Below are positions 25,892 through 34,089 of a stretch of DNA of 38,934 bases, in pieces. Location: positions 1-38,934 of the forward strand of contig JAQXDR010000119.1 in NCBI GenBank assembly GCA_029251265.1. The letters run 5' to 3'. The notes beneath the pieces are model-generated. The model saw nothing but the letters and a program-made list of their open reading frames with translations, was not told the origin of the DNA and made no database searches. Origin of the DNA: Pseudoprimorskyibacter sp. Its GTDB lineage: Bacteria; Pseudomonadota; Alphaproteobacteria; Rhodobacterales; Rhodobacteraceae. Position 1 is the first letter of the stretch, and each line of letters starts with the position of its first letter. The position numbers were made by a program, and so were the translations under genes.

Positions 25892-28351
25892 ATGGGACAA
25901 GTGTTTCACTGGCTTTTGAGGATTACAACGGGTCTGCTGGTTTTGGCTGTGCTCGTGGTGGTTATGGTCTATTATCTTGCCTCCCGATCCCTGCCCGAAT
26001 ATGATAAGGTACTGACCAATGGCAGCCTGATATCAGATGTCGAAATCGTTCGCGATAACAATAACATCCCACATATTTTTGCTGCGACCGATCAGGACGT
26101 TTTTTTCGGTCTTGGATATGTGCATGCGCAAGACCGGCTGTGGCAGATGATTGTCATGCGTCGCACGGCACAGGGTCGGTTATCCGAAGTCTTTGGCACC
26201 CGCACAGTCGACACCGATAAGCTTTTGCGGCGGCTAGACCTCTACGGCGCGGCCAAAGCATCCCTGCCCCTACAAGATCCCCAAACACAAGAGGCTTTGG
26301 CAGCCTATGCCCAAGGCGTGAACGCGCGTTTGGCGGAAATCAATCGCGACAGTCTGGGCCGCGGCGCACCCGAGCTGTTCTTATTCAATACGCCAATCTC
26401 TCCTTGGACTGCCACAGACAGCATTGTCATGATCAAACTGATGGCGCTGCAACTGGCGGGCCATCTGCAAGAAGAGGTGTTGCGCGCGCGGACGTCGCTG
26501 GCCGTCCCGGACCCTGCGCGCCTTGCCGATATTTTGCCCGACGTGCCGGGGAGTGGGATCGCAGATCTACCTGAATATGCCAGCCTCGTTCCCGGTGTTT
26601 CCCCATGGACAGACACAAAACCGCTGGAACACGCCGCTCTTTGGCCCTCGCCCGGACGGGGTTTGGCAGGCGCCTCGAATGTATGGGCAGCCGCACCGCA
26701 TCGCTCTGCCAATCGCGGCAGTCTTTTGGCCAATGATCCGCATCTGGGATTTACCGCGCCAACCATTTGGTATCTTGCCAGATTGGAGCTTCCAACAGGA
26801 GGCGTCATCGGAGGGTCCATTCCTGGGATACCTGCGCTTTTGGTTGGACGATCCGACAGCGTCGCTTGGGGACTGACGTCAAGTTATCTGGATGATCAGG
26901 ATCTTTTTGTTGAAGAGTTGAACCCAGACAATCCCGAGCAGTACCGCACGCCCGACGGGTGGGCTGATTTTGAAACGCGGCGCACCATCATTCAAATCAA
27001 GGATGAAACCCCGGTCACAGCGACGTTGCGCTGGACAGAAAATGGCCCGGTTTTACCCGGAACGGTCTGGGATTTGTCGGCAGTGACCCCGCCGGGACAT
27101 GTGATGTCCCTTGGATGGACTGCCTTGTCGTCCGAGGACACCTCAATGACTGCGGCAATCAATATCATGACAAGTCAGACTGTTGAAGACATGCTCACAG
27201 CCTCAGAAGGGTTCATTGCACCCTCACAAAATCTGACTGTCATAGACACCTCGGGCATTGCGATGCGGACCATCGGTGCGATGCCCCGCCGCCATGCCAA
27301 CCACGACAGTCAAGGACGCCTGCCCGCCTTTGGCTGGAAGGCCGAGAACCGTTGGTTGGGTACATTCCCACAAGATACCAACCCAGAGTTTGTAAATCCA
27401 AAAGGTGGCCTTGTTGGCAATACCAACAACAAGATGATTGATCGCCCCTATCCCGAACATGTCAGCCATTCGTGGGGCGACACCCAGCGCGTAAAGCGAT
27501 GGCAGCGGATGATGACAAGTCGTCAGGTGCACACGCGCAACAGCTTTGTCGAGGCGCAGCTAGACACCGTTTCACCAGCAGCACAGCTGCTTTTGCTGGT
27601 TGGCGCGGACCTTTGGTACACCGGAGAGAGCGCCGCTTCAGGCACCGCGGATGCCCAACGTAAACGCGCGTTGGATCTTTTGGCCGACTGGAATGGCGAG
27701 ATGAACGAACATCTCCCCGAGCCTTTGATTTATGCCGCATGGATGCATTTTCTTCAGCAACGCCTGATCCGCGACGATGTTGGGCCACTGGCCGACGAAT
27801 TTGCCCATATGGAGCCACTTTTTATAGAGCGCGTCTTCCGCAACATAGACGGTGCATCGGCGTGGTGCGATGTTCTGCTTTCGACACGGATCGAGACCTG
27901 CACAGATATGGCGCGGCTTGCTTTGGATGATGCCATCGTTTGGATAGAAGAACAATTCGGCCGTAATTTGGAGGCCCTGCGGTGGGGCGCCGCACATGAG
28001 GCTACACATGACCACCCAGTTTTGGGCAAAGTCCCGGTGCTTAGCTATTTCGTCAATATTCGCCAGCCAACATCGGGAGGGGACCACACCCTGCAGCGTG
28101 GCCGGACCAGCGGCACGCTCCCGCAGCCCTTTATGAATGTGCATGGGGCAGGCTACCGCGGTGTCTACGATTTGGCAGATCCCGACAGCTCCGTTTTTAT
28201 CACTGCAACAGGCCAGTCCGGTCACCTTTTGTCTCGTCATTACGATGACTTGGGCGAACGCTGGCGACAGGGCGAATACATTCCCATGTCATTGGATATT
28301 GGTTTGGCCCGCGCAGCGTCTATTGGCATCACACGGATCGAACGGCCCTGA
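25892..28351 (+). CDS. Penicillin acylase family N-terminal-nucleophile amidohydrolase
   Basis: An 819-residue precursor. A membrane segment at about residues 8-32 is followed by the alpha chain (SDVEIVRDNNNIPHIFA, VHAQDRLWQMIVMRR). The beta chain begins at the nucleophile Ser262 in GASNVWAA after self-cleavage. LANDPHLGF and WGLTSSYLDDQDLF follow, and TGQSGHLLSRHYDD lies near the end, as in the family. These periplasmic enzymes cleave amide-linked acyl groups, including penicillin G and acyl-homoserine lactones. Substrate is not predictable here; quorum quenching is possible. ATG 25892 has AAGGA 7 bases upstream. It is divergent from the dehydrogenase gene. Confidence 0.9.
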   Translation: MGQVFHWLLRITTGLLVLAVLVVVMVYYLASRSLPEYDKVLTNGSLISDVEIVRDNNNIPHIFAATDQDVFFGLGYVHAQDRLWQMIVMRRTAQGRLSEVFGTRTVDTDKLLRRLDLYGAAKASLPLQDPQTQEALAAYAQGVNARLAEINRDSLGRGAPELFLFNTPISPWTATDSIVMIKLMALQLAGHLQEEVLRARTSLAVPDPARLADILPDVPGSGIADLPEYASLVPGVSPWTDTKPLEHAALWPSPGRGLAGASNVWAAAPHRSANRGSLLANDPHLGFTAPTIWYLARLELPTGGVIGGSIPGIPALLVGRSDSVAWGLTSSYLDDQDLFVEELNPDNPEQYRTPDGWADFETRRTIIQIKDETPVTATLRWTENGPVLPGTVWDLSAVTPPGHVMSLGWTALSSEDTSMTAAINIMTSQTVEDMLTASEGFIAPSQNLTVIDTSGIAMRTIGAMPRRHANHDSQGRLPAFGWKAENRWLGTFPQDTNPEFVNPKGGLVGNTNNKMIDRPYPEHVSHSWGDTQRVKRWQRMMTSRQVHTRNSFVEAQLDTVSPAAQLLLLVGADLWYTGESAASGTADAQRKRALDLLADWNGEMNEHLPEPLIYAAWMHFLQQRLIRDDVGPLADEFAHMEPLFIERVFRNIDGASAWCDVLLSTRIETCTDMARLALDDAIVWIEEQFGRNLEALRWGAAHEATHDHPVLGKVPVLSYFVNIRQPTSGGDHTLQRGRTSGTLPQPFMNVHGAGYRGVYDLADPDSSVFITATGQSGHLLSRHYDDLGERWRQGEYIPMSLDIGLARAASIGITRIERP

Positions 28352-28419
28352 AAGGGTGGCTTGTCCACGTCTGTTGTGCCACCTCGAAAGACAGCTGTCC
28401 CTGAAAATGGGACCAGCGT

Positions 28420-28884
28420 TTATCCCTGCGCGAGCTTGGTCTTGACCTGTCCTCCGACAGACCCGAAATCCATCTGTCCAGTATACTTGGACTTTAGCAC
28501 TCCCATGACCTTGCCCATGTCCCGCAACGAGCTTGCACCAACCTCTGCGAGGGCCTCTGAGATAGCAGTTTCGACTTCTGCGTCGCTAAGCTTTCGGGGT
28601 AGGAAGTCCTCAATCACCGGGATTTCAGCCAGCTCTGCCTCTGCAAGATCAAGGCGCCCCCCCTCTTCGTAGGTCCGCGCACTTTCCCGGCGCTGTTTGA
28701 CCATCTTGCCGAGGATTTCTAAAATAGCAGTTTCATCCACACCGTCTTCATTGCCATTGCCTCGTGCCGCAATATCACGATCCTTGATCGCGGCGTTGAT
28801 AAGACGGATCGTGGACAGCCGCGCGCTGTCCCTGTCCTTCATAGCTTGCTTCATCGCAGCTGTCACACGTGAACGCAGTTCCAC
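28420..28884 (-). CDS. GatB/YqeY domain protein
   Basis: A 154-residue protein matching the YqeY family. It starts ELRSRVTAAMKQAMKDRDSARLSTIRLINAAI and ends MGVLKSKYTGQMDFGSVGGQVKTKL (both read in parts), with the helical core RRESARTYEEGGR...LAEAELAEIPVIEDFLP between. The domain resembles the tRNA-binding tail of GatB, but the stand-alone protein has no firm role. The start is a GTG at 28882-28884 with GGGAGAG upstream. It converges on the penicillin acylase gene and is divergent from carA, with which YqeY genes are often neighbours in alphaproteobacteria. A 12-bp hairpin lies in its leader. Confidence 0.88.
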   Translation of the reverse strand: MELRSRVTAAMKQAMKDRDSARLSTIRLINAAIKDRDIAARGNGNEDGVDETAILEILGKMVKQRRESARTYEEGGRLDLAEAELAEIPVIEDFLPRKLSDAEVETAISEALAEVGASSLRDMGKVMGVLKSKYTGQMDFGSVGGQVKTKLAQG

Positions 28885-28902
28885 GATGCTCTCCCTTTAT
28901 GC

Positions 28903-28932
28903 TTAAAAGCCGCGTAGGCCCGTGGCTTTTAA
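28903..28932 (-). promoter_or_regulatory. Strong hairpin in the leader of the YqeY-like gene
   Basis: Arms 28903-28914 and 28921-28932 pair over 12 bp (one G-U) with a 6-nt loop, ending 18 bp upstream of the GTG start. It has a short U-run on either strand, so it could be an attenuator, an RNA-stability element or a protein site. Confidence 0.45.
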
Positions 28933-28967
28933 CTTTAGGGCAAACAAACCCATCGCGCAAGCAACAC

Positions 28968-28987
28968 CAATTACACATAAGTAATTG
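28968..28987. repeat. Inverted repeat between the YqeY-like gene and carA
   Basis: CAATTAC (28968-28974) and GTAATTG (28981-28987) are perfect 7-bp arms with a 6-bp centre, followed by a TA-repeat tract (28991-29000). This is a possible operator in the divergent promoter region. Confidence 0.4.
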
Positions 28988-29018
28988 ATTTATATATATA
29001 CTCTTTTTCATCTTTCCC

Positions 29019-29047
29019 TTGACCCCCCTTGCCCTTAGCCGTAGTTT
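29019..29047 (+). promoter_or_regulatory. Candidate carA promoter
   Basis: TTGACC (29019-29024), a 17-bp spacer and TAGTTT (29042-29047). The predicted leader is about 33 nt, with GGAGAG before the ATG. Confidence 0.5.
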
Positions 29048-29086
29048 GCGACCGATTTATCCCGATTTAATGACCGGAGAGCGCCA

Positions 29087-30247
29087 ATGGCCCATCCCGC
29101 CCCCAAGACGCCCACAGCCTGCCTTGCGCTGGCAGATGGTACATTATTTTATGGTCAGGGTTTTGGGGCGATTGGGGCACGGGTGGCTGAGCTGTGTTTT
29201 AACACGGCCATGACCGGCTATCAGGAGATTATGACAGATCCGTCTTACGCCGGTCAGATAGTGACATTTACGTTTCCTCACATCGGCAATACTGGCGTCA
29301 CGCCGGAAGATGATGAAACGGCGAACCCTGTGGCCGAGGGTATGGTTGTCAAATGGATGCCGACAGCCAGTTCAAATTGGCGCGCAACGCAACAGCTGTC
29401 GGATTGGCTGGCTGCGCGTGGGCGGGTTGCCATCGGCGGGATAGACACACGGCGGCTGACACGGGCCATTCGTCTGCAGGGGGCCCCACATGCAGCACTC
29501 GCCCATAATCCCGACGGTATTTTCGACACCAACGCGCTGGTCTCCGCTGCCCGTGGTTTTGCCGGACTTGAAGGTTTAGATCTGGCCAAAGATGTCACCT
29601 GCGCACAAAGCTATCGCTGGAACGAAATGCGGTGGGCCTGGCCTGATGGATATGTTCAGCAGACAGAGGCACCTTACAAAGTGGTTGCCGTTGACTACGG
29701 TGCAAAGCGCAACATCCTGCGCTGCCTTGCCTCTGCGGGATGTGATGTCACAGTGCTTCCTGCCACAGCCACAGCCGAAGAGGTATTGGCCCATAACCCT
29801 CAGGGGGTCTTTTTGTCCAATGGGCCAGGGGATCCGGCAGCCACCGGCGCCTATGCGGTGCCGATGATTCAGGACATCCTGAAACAGGACATTCCCATTT
29901 TTGGTATTTGCCTTGGACATCAGATGTTGGCATTAGCGCTTGGCGCGCAGACCATCAAAATGAACCATGGACACCACGGCGCCAATCATCCGGTCAAAGA
30001 AATAGCCACGGGAAAGGTCGAGATCACATCGATGAACCATGGGTTTGCTGTGGACGCAGATACATTGCCAACCGGGGTCGAACAGAGCCATATGTCCTTG
30101 TTCGACGGATCAAACTGTGGCCTTAAGGTCACTGGCAAGCCAGTGTTTTCCGTACAGCACCATCCAGAGGCCAGCCCCGGGCCACAAGATAGTTTCTACC
30201 TGTTTGAACGGTTCGCCAAATACATGCAAGAACATGCCGCGGCCTGA
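29087..30247 (+). CDS. carA: Carbamoyl-phosphate synthase small subunit (glutaminase)
   Basis: A 386-residue subunit that releases ammonia from glutamine for CarB, feeding arginine and pyrimidine synthesis. The N-terminal CPSase_sm_chain domain includes FNTAMTGYQEIMTDPSYAGQ and GIDTRRLTRAIR. The class I glutamine amidotransferase domain has nucleophile C275 in IFGICLGHQ, the oxyanion motif SNGPGDP and the His/Glu pair in QHHPEASPGP (about H359 and E361). ATG 29087 follows GGAGAG. The large subunit gene carB is not in the window, so the two subunits are encoded apart, as is common in alphaproteobacteria. Confidence 0.96.
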   Translation: MAHPAPKTPTACLALADGTLFYGQGFGAIGARVAELCFNTAMTGYQEIMTDPSYAGQIVTFTFPHIGNTGVTPEDDETANPVAEGMVVKWMPTASSNWRATQQLSDWLAARGRVAIGGIDTRRLTRAIRLQGAPHAALAHNPDGIFDTNALVSAARGFAGLEGLDLAKDVTCAQSYRWNEMRWAWPDGYVQQTEAPYKVVAVDYGAKRNILRCLASAGCDVTVLPATATAEEVLAHNPQGVFLSNGPGDPAATGAYAVPMIQDILKQDIPIFGICLGHQMLALALGAQTIKMNHGHHGANHPVKEIATGKVEITSMNHGFAVDADTLPTGVEQSHMSLFDGSNCGLKVTGKPVFSVQHHPEASPGPQDSFYLFERFAKYMQEHAAA

Positions 30248-30323
30248 CGTGGGTGTCCCCAACGACACAGTAACGCCTGAAACGTCTAAGTGAGGCCTGA
30301 AATGGTTAATGCAACCTAAAGGA

Positions 30324-30339
30324 TTAATCGCCTGTTAAC
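30324..30339 (+). promoter_or_regulatory. CtrA-type binding box upstream of the glycosyltransferase gene
   Basis: TTAA (30324-30327), 7 bp, TTAAC (30335-30339): an exact match to the alphaproteobacterial CtrA consensus TTAA-N7-TTAA(C). It is 44 bp before the ATG, with a degenerate second copy at 30306-30320. Confidence 0.6.
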
Positions 30340-30382
30340 CTCCATTTGGTGAATTGCTCCGTGTCGCAGGCGCGGGGCTGAC

Positions 30383-32104
30383 ATGCAGGATCTGTCTACA
30401 CTTTTCTCACACGAGCATCAGACCAACGCTTTGTCGCGGCCGGTTCAGGCGGCTTCATCTCTACCCGATCCTGACCTTTGCAGTCTGATGTCAACACGCG
30501 AAAGCCTCTTAATCGGTGCGCTACCACTGCGGCGTGCAATGAATGGCGTGTTGCAAATTGCCACCTGCGGCCTGACCGACGCAGATCTACGCAAACTGCG
30601 TCTTCGATTTGGTCCCTTAGATGTCTGGCCAGTGCCACGCCGCACGTTTGAAGCCGCCATTATCGCTCAATCAGGCGACGAATTGGCCCTCGCAGCCGAA
30701 AACGCTGTTCCTGCACAGCTAAGCTGCCGGAATTTCAATCAAATCACACCAAAGGTTTGGGTCTGCCTGTCAAGCATATGTGTTCTCGTTCTGGCAGCGT
30801 TTCTGATCATGCCTGCTGTCGCTATCAATGGTGCGATCTGCCTTGCACTTTTCTCAATGTTGGCCGCTCAGATACTTAAGGTTGCTGCCTTTGTTGCGAG
30901 CAAGACAAACAAAGACCCTTCTCCTGTTACTCAAAGCCGCGATGCAGTCCTGCCTTTGGTTACCCTCTTAGTCCCATTATTTAAGGAACAAGACATCGCA
31001 AATGCACTCTTGTCGCGATTGAAGAGCCTTAAATATCCCCATCATCGGCTTGAAGTGCTTTTGATCCTTGAAACAAACGACGCCCAAACGCGGTCTGTAT
31101 TAGAGGGAATAAATTTACCTAAATGGATCCGCGTGATTGACGTGCCCAATGGCACAGTCCGCACAAAACCCCGCGCCATGAATTTTGCAATGAATTTTGC
31201 AAAAGGCGACATCGTCGGTATTTACGACGCCGAAGATGCGCCTGCGCCCGACCAGATCGATCATGTTGTGACATATTTTTCGCAAAACCCTGAGGTCGAC
31301 TGCGTCCAAGGCATTCTCGATTATTACAATCCTACTGCAAACTGGTTGTCCCGCTGCTTTACGATCGAATACGCGATCTGGTTTCGGCTTTTGCTGCCGG
31401 GGTTGGCACGTCTGGGGCTGCCGATTCCTCTGGGTGGGACCACGATGTTTATTCGCCGACATGTTTTAGAGGCCGCGCATGGATGGGATGCACATAACGT
31501 GACCGAGGACGCGGACCTTGGACTACGTCTGGCGCGTCAAGGGTATCGAACCGAAGTCCTACGCACAGTGACACAGGAAGAGGCCAACAACCGCCCGTGG
31601 CCTTGGATCAAACAGCGATCAAGATGGCTCAAAGGGTATGTCATCACTTATCTCGTGCACATGCGCCAGCCCGTGCTTTTGTGGAAAGATCTAGGCGCAT
31701 GGCGTTTTGTGGGCGTCCAGCTGGTTTTTTTAGCGACGATTCTGCAATTTTCACTGGCGCCGCTTCTATGGTCGTTTTGGCTGGTCCTTTTGGGCATGCC
31801 ACATCCGTTTCCAACCTTGATGGGCGATTTTATGGTTTGGAGTGTAACCTGCGCATTTATTGCGTCGGAAATGGTTGCCTTGTTGGTGGGCTGGGTCGCC
31901 TTGTCGCGCAGCCCACACCACAATCTGAAGATTTGGGTGCCAACGCTGATGATCTATTATCCGCTTGGAACCCTCGCGATGTACAAAGCCTTTTGGGAGT
32001 TACTCGTTAATCCATTTTACTGGGACAAAACCATGCATGGAAAATCACGACCTGATTTAACAGCTCACAAAGCTAAGGTCCGCAGACTTCGCAAAGCAGC
32101 GTAA
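30383..32104 (+). CDS. Membrane glycosyltransferase family 2 protein with N-terminal GspE_N-like domain
   Basis: A 573-residue processive-type glycosyltransferase. Residues 30-100 resemble the MshEN/GspE_N domain (LLIGALPLRR..., TDADLRKLRLRFG), sometimes a cyclic-di-GMP-binding module. Two membrane segments (about 124-146 and 148-170) precede the GT-A domain. That domain has LVPLFKEQDIANALL, the metal-binding DAED at 282-285, the base TED at 374-376 and QRSRW at 411-415, followed by about four more membrane segments. The order matches cellulose-synthase-like enzymes that make and export surface polysaccharide. No bcsB or other partner gene is adjacent. ATG 30383 has only a weak site. The CtrA box just upstream suggests cell-cycle or motility-linked expression. 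Confidence 0.88.
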   Translation: MQDLSTLFSHEHQTNALSRPVQAASSLPDPDLCSLMSTRESLLIGALPLRRAMNGVLQIATCGLTDADLRKLRLRFGPLDVWPVPRRTFEAAIIAQSGDELALAAENAVPAQLSCRNFNQITPKVWVCLSSICVLVLAAFLIMPAVAINGAICLALFSMLAAQILKVAAFVASKTNKDPSPVTQSRDAVLPLVTLLVPLFKEQDIANALLSRLKSLKYPHHRLEVLLILETNDAQTRSVLEGINLPKWIRVIDVPNGTVRTKPRAMNFAMNFAKGDIVGIYDAEDAPAPDQIDHVVTYFSQNPEVDCVQGILDYYNPTANWLSRCFTIEYAIWFRLLLPGLARLGLPIPLGGTTMFIRRHVLEAAHGWDAHNVTEDADLGLRLARQGYRTEVLRTVTQEEANNRPWPWIKQRSRWLKGYVITYLVHMRQPVLLWKDLGAWRFVGVQLVFLATILQFSLAPLLWSFWLVLLGMPHPFPTLMGDFMVWSVTCAFIASEMVALLVGWVALSRSPHHNLKIWVPTLMIYYPLGTLAMYKAFWELLVNPFYWDKTMHGKSRPDLTAHKAKVRRLRKAA

Positions 32105-32268
32105 TGGTCGGACCAAGCAGCTCGTAGATTTCTGAGGTCGTGCCGATTGAATAGATCTTTATAACGCGCCCCGTGTGCCGCATGGGACGCGGATCGCGGG
32201 TGCCGCAGCAAAACGTGTCACCCGGATGAGATCCCGTGTACATCGTCCGCAAACGGCCGAATACATCT

Positions 32269-32294
32269 GCCGGGCGCGCGCACAGCAGCCCGGC
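32269..32294. terminator. Possible hairpin between glycosyltransferase and nusG genes
   Basis: Perfect 7-bp GC-rich arms (32269-32275, 32288-32294) with a 12-nt loop in the 215-bp gap between convergent genes. No U-run on either side. Confidence 0.3.
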
Positions 32295-32319
32295 CCGGAA
32301 ACCAATATCCGATCTGACG

Positions 32320-32853
32320 TTATATTTGTTTCGCGACCTGCGTGTATTCCAATTCCACAGGTGTCTCCCGGCCGAAAATCGACACCGAAACTTTCAGACG
32401 CTGATTATCATCATCAACCTGTTCGATCATGCCGTCAAAGCCTTCGAACGGTCCGTCATTCACTTTGACCCTCTCACCTATATCAAAGTGGATCAATGTG
32501 CGTGGCGCTTCTTCGCCCTCCGCCACACGTCCCAAAATCGCTTCGACCTCTGCGTCACGCATTGGCATCGGACGACCTTGCGGACCAAGAAATCCTGTGA
32601 CCCGATTGATCGAGTTGATGAGGTGATAGCCTTGATCAGACATTTCCATGCGTACCAATACATAGCCTGGCATGAACCGCCGTTCAGTCGTTACTTTCTT
32701 GCCACGGCGGACTTCGATCACCTCTTCAGTGGGCACCAAAACTTCTTGTATCTGATCCACCAGGTTTTGCTCTTCGGCCGTCTGCCGGATCTGTTCTGCG
32801 ATCTTTTTTTCAAAGTTCGACAGCACGCTGACCGAATACCACCGTTTCGCCAT
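32320..32853 (-). CDS. nusG: Transcription termination/antitermination protein NusG
   Basis: A 177-residue elongation factor that binds RNA polymerase and links it to Rho or the leading ribosome. The NGN domain covers residues 1 to about 115 (RWYSVSVLSNFEKKIAEQI, the RNAP-contact region ERRFMPGYVLVRMEM, GFLGPQG). The KOW domain follows (FDIGERVKVNDGPFEGFDG) and ends in LEYTQVAKQI. It lies 164 bp downstream of secE in the usual secE-nusG order. Normally rplK would follow, but the next gene is a convergent glycosyltransferase. The ATG at 32853 has AAGG 6 bases upstream, and the spacer before it is highly structured. Confidence 0.96.
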   Translation of the reverse strand: MAKRWYSVSVLSNFEKKIAEQIRQTAEEQNLVDQIQEVLVPTEEVIEVRRGKKVTTERRFMPGYVLVRMEMSDQGYHLINSINRVTGFLGPQGRPMPMRDAEVEAILGRVAEGEEAPRTLIHFDIGERVKVNDGPFEGFDGMIEQVDDDNQRLKVSVSIFGRETPVELEYTQVAKQI

Positions 32854-32878
32854 AACCTTATGCCCTTTTGTTTTTAGA

Positions 32879-32962
32879 ACTGGCAGGTGCCAGTCAGTCG
32901 CTACAGTTTTACCCCGTCGGGGATAAAGTAAGGGCGTGCGCCTCGAATCAGCGCACGCCCTT
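32879..32962 (-). promoter_or_regulatory. Three consecutive hairpins in the secE-nusG spacer
   Basis: In transcript order: a perfect 12-bp stem (32951-32962 with 32930-32941, 9-nt loop) with a T-containing tail, a CCCC/GGGG mini-stem (32912-32922), and a 7-bp near-palindrome (32879-32885 with 32888-32894). The first may act as a partial terminator or processing site; the series suggests control of nusG expression. Confidence 0.55.
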
Positions 32963-33017
32963 TACATCAATTCATCTGCTACCCCAAGCACGCTGTCAAA
33001 TGCAAGCCCCGGCGTTT

Positions 33018-33212
33018 TTAGAAAAAAGACAGGATACCCTGAAGTCCCTGACGGATACCAAGATCCACAATCGCGAAAAAGATTGCGCAGATCGTCGTGA
33101 ACACGAACACCATTGCGGATGTCAACATGACCTCGCGGCGCGTAGGCCACACAATTTTCGAAGCTTCAGCGCGGACCTGTTGAACGAACTGGAGCGGATT
33201 GGTAAGGGCCAT
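33018..33212 (-). CDS. secE: Protein translocase subunit SecE
   Basis: A 64-residue single-span inner-membrane protein of the SecYEG channel. The amphipathic N-terminal helix carries the family motif FVQQVRAEASKIVWPTRREV (residues 9-28), followed by one membrane segment at about 29-56 and a short tail. This minimal form is standard outside enterobacteria. ATG 33212 has AAAGG upstream and a good promoter lies about 30-60 bp before it. It is followed by the structured spacer and nusG. Confidence 0.95.
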   Translation of the reverse strand: MALTNPLQFVQQVRAEASKIVWPTRREVMLTSAMVFVFTTICAIFFAIVDLGIRQGLQGILSFF

Positions 33213-33240
33213 ATTGACTGCCTTTCATATGCTTGAGGAG

Positions 33241-33269
33241 CAGATACGCATTCAATCTGCAATTGGCAA
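33241..33269 (-). promoter_or_regulatory. Candidate secE-nusG promoter
   Basis: Minus strand: TTGCCA (33264-33269), a 17-bp spacer and TATCTG (33241-33246), with the start of transcription expected near 33234. Confidence 0.45.
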
Positions 33270-33333
33270 GGGGCACTGATAGCCGCAGACTGACAACAGC
33301 GGGCTGACACGCTTCTTGCAGAACCAAGGCCGA

Positions 33334-33972
33334 CTAACTTTCCCCAGATGAGGCATCCAATTTCAGGCGCGTCACAAACGCCACCGAGATATGATTTTTC
33401 AGTGCAGTGTAGGCCGCATCTTCGTCATGAGACGCAATGGCTTCGACAATCGCGCCATGTTCAGCCAAAGCGACAGCCCCCCGGCCTTTAGCCGCCAGCG
33501 ATGTGGTCGCCATCAGCGCCATGGATCGGTGAACAAGACCCAATTGCTGCACCAAAAACCGGTTGTGAGACGCCAGATGTATCATCTTGTGGAATCTGCG
33601 ATTTGCACGGGCAAGTGCGGACGGATCATTAATCAACGCTCGATCCTCTTCAACCATGTCTCGCAGGACGATGATCTCTTCTTCAGTCGCATGCCGCGAT
33701 GCCAGCCTTGCAGCCAGTCCTTCCAGCTCCGTCCGCACGGCATATAAATCCGCCAACTGTCCGTGATCCAGTGACGCCACGATCAGCGAGCGTCCATCGC
33801 GGGTGAGCAAAGACTGCGTCTCCAACCGCTGCAACGCCTCGCGGATTGGTGTTCTCGACACCCCGAACCTATCGGCCAGATCACTTTCAACCAACCGATC
33901 CCCCGGACGAAACATGCCGCCATCAATCGCGTCAAGGATCAAGGCATAGGCGTCTTTGTTGTGTGTTTTCAT
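33334..33972 (-). CDS. GntR family transcriptional regulator, FadR subfamily (FCD domain)
   Basis: A 212-residue regulator. The winged helix-turn-helix (about 6-70) contains MFRPGDRLVESDLADRFGVS and RTPIREALQRLE, the classic GntR recognition region. The all-helical FCD ligand domain (about 78-200) has RRFHKMIHLASHNRFL, AEHGAIVEAI and KNHISVAF, giving the histidines that bind a metal and a carboxylate effector. Start ATG 33972 is preferred over the 57-codon extension; GGGAGG lies 13 bases upstream, which is rather far. It is divergent from the HAD hydrolase gene (117 bp apart), a possible target. The effector is unknown. Confidence 0.9.
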   Translation of the reverse strand: MKTHNKDAYALILDAIDGGMFRPGDRLVESDLADRFGVSRTPIREALQRLETQSLLTRDGRSLIVASLDHGQLADLYAVRTELEGLAARLASRHATEEEIIVLRDMVEEDRALINDPSALARANRRFHKMIHLASHNRFLVQQLGLVHRSMALMATTSLAAKGRGAVALAEHGAIVEAIASHDEDAAYTALKNHISVAFVTRLKLDASSGES

Positions 33973-34089
33973 GGGCTGATCGCTGCCTCCCTGTGTGAAC
34001 TCTAAAGGTGCAAGAGGGTCAGAGGCAAGGCCGGCGTTGATACAGGGCTGTGCTCGGGATAGATAGTGTGTGACCGATAGGAGATCAGG

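Noticed and set aside
31178-31201. Tandem 12-bp repeat encoding MNFAMNFA in the glycosyltransferase
   Set aside because: Compared with the family pattern KPRALNxALPFARG, no residues are inserted; the repeat is coincidental.
32236-32877. 213-codon plus-strand frame over nusG
   Set aside because: It lies opposite a clear NusG with full domain structure and has no family likeness.
33213-33333. tRNA-Trp gene expected upstream of secE
   Set aside because: No cloverleaf, T-loop or CCA-type end is present; only a promoter is visible.
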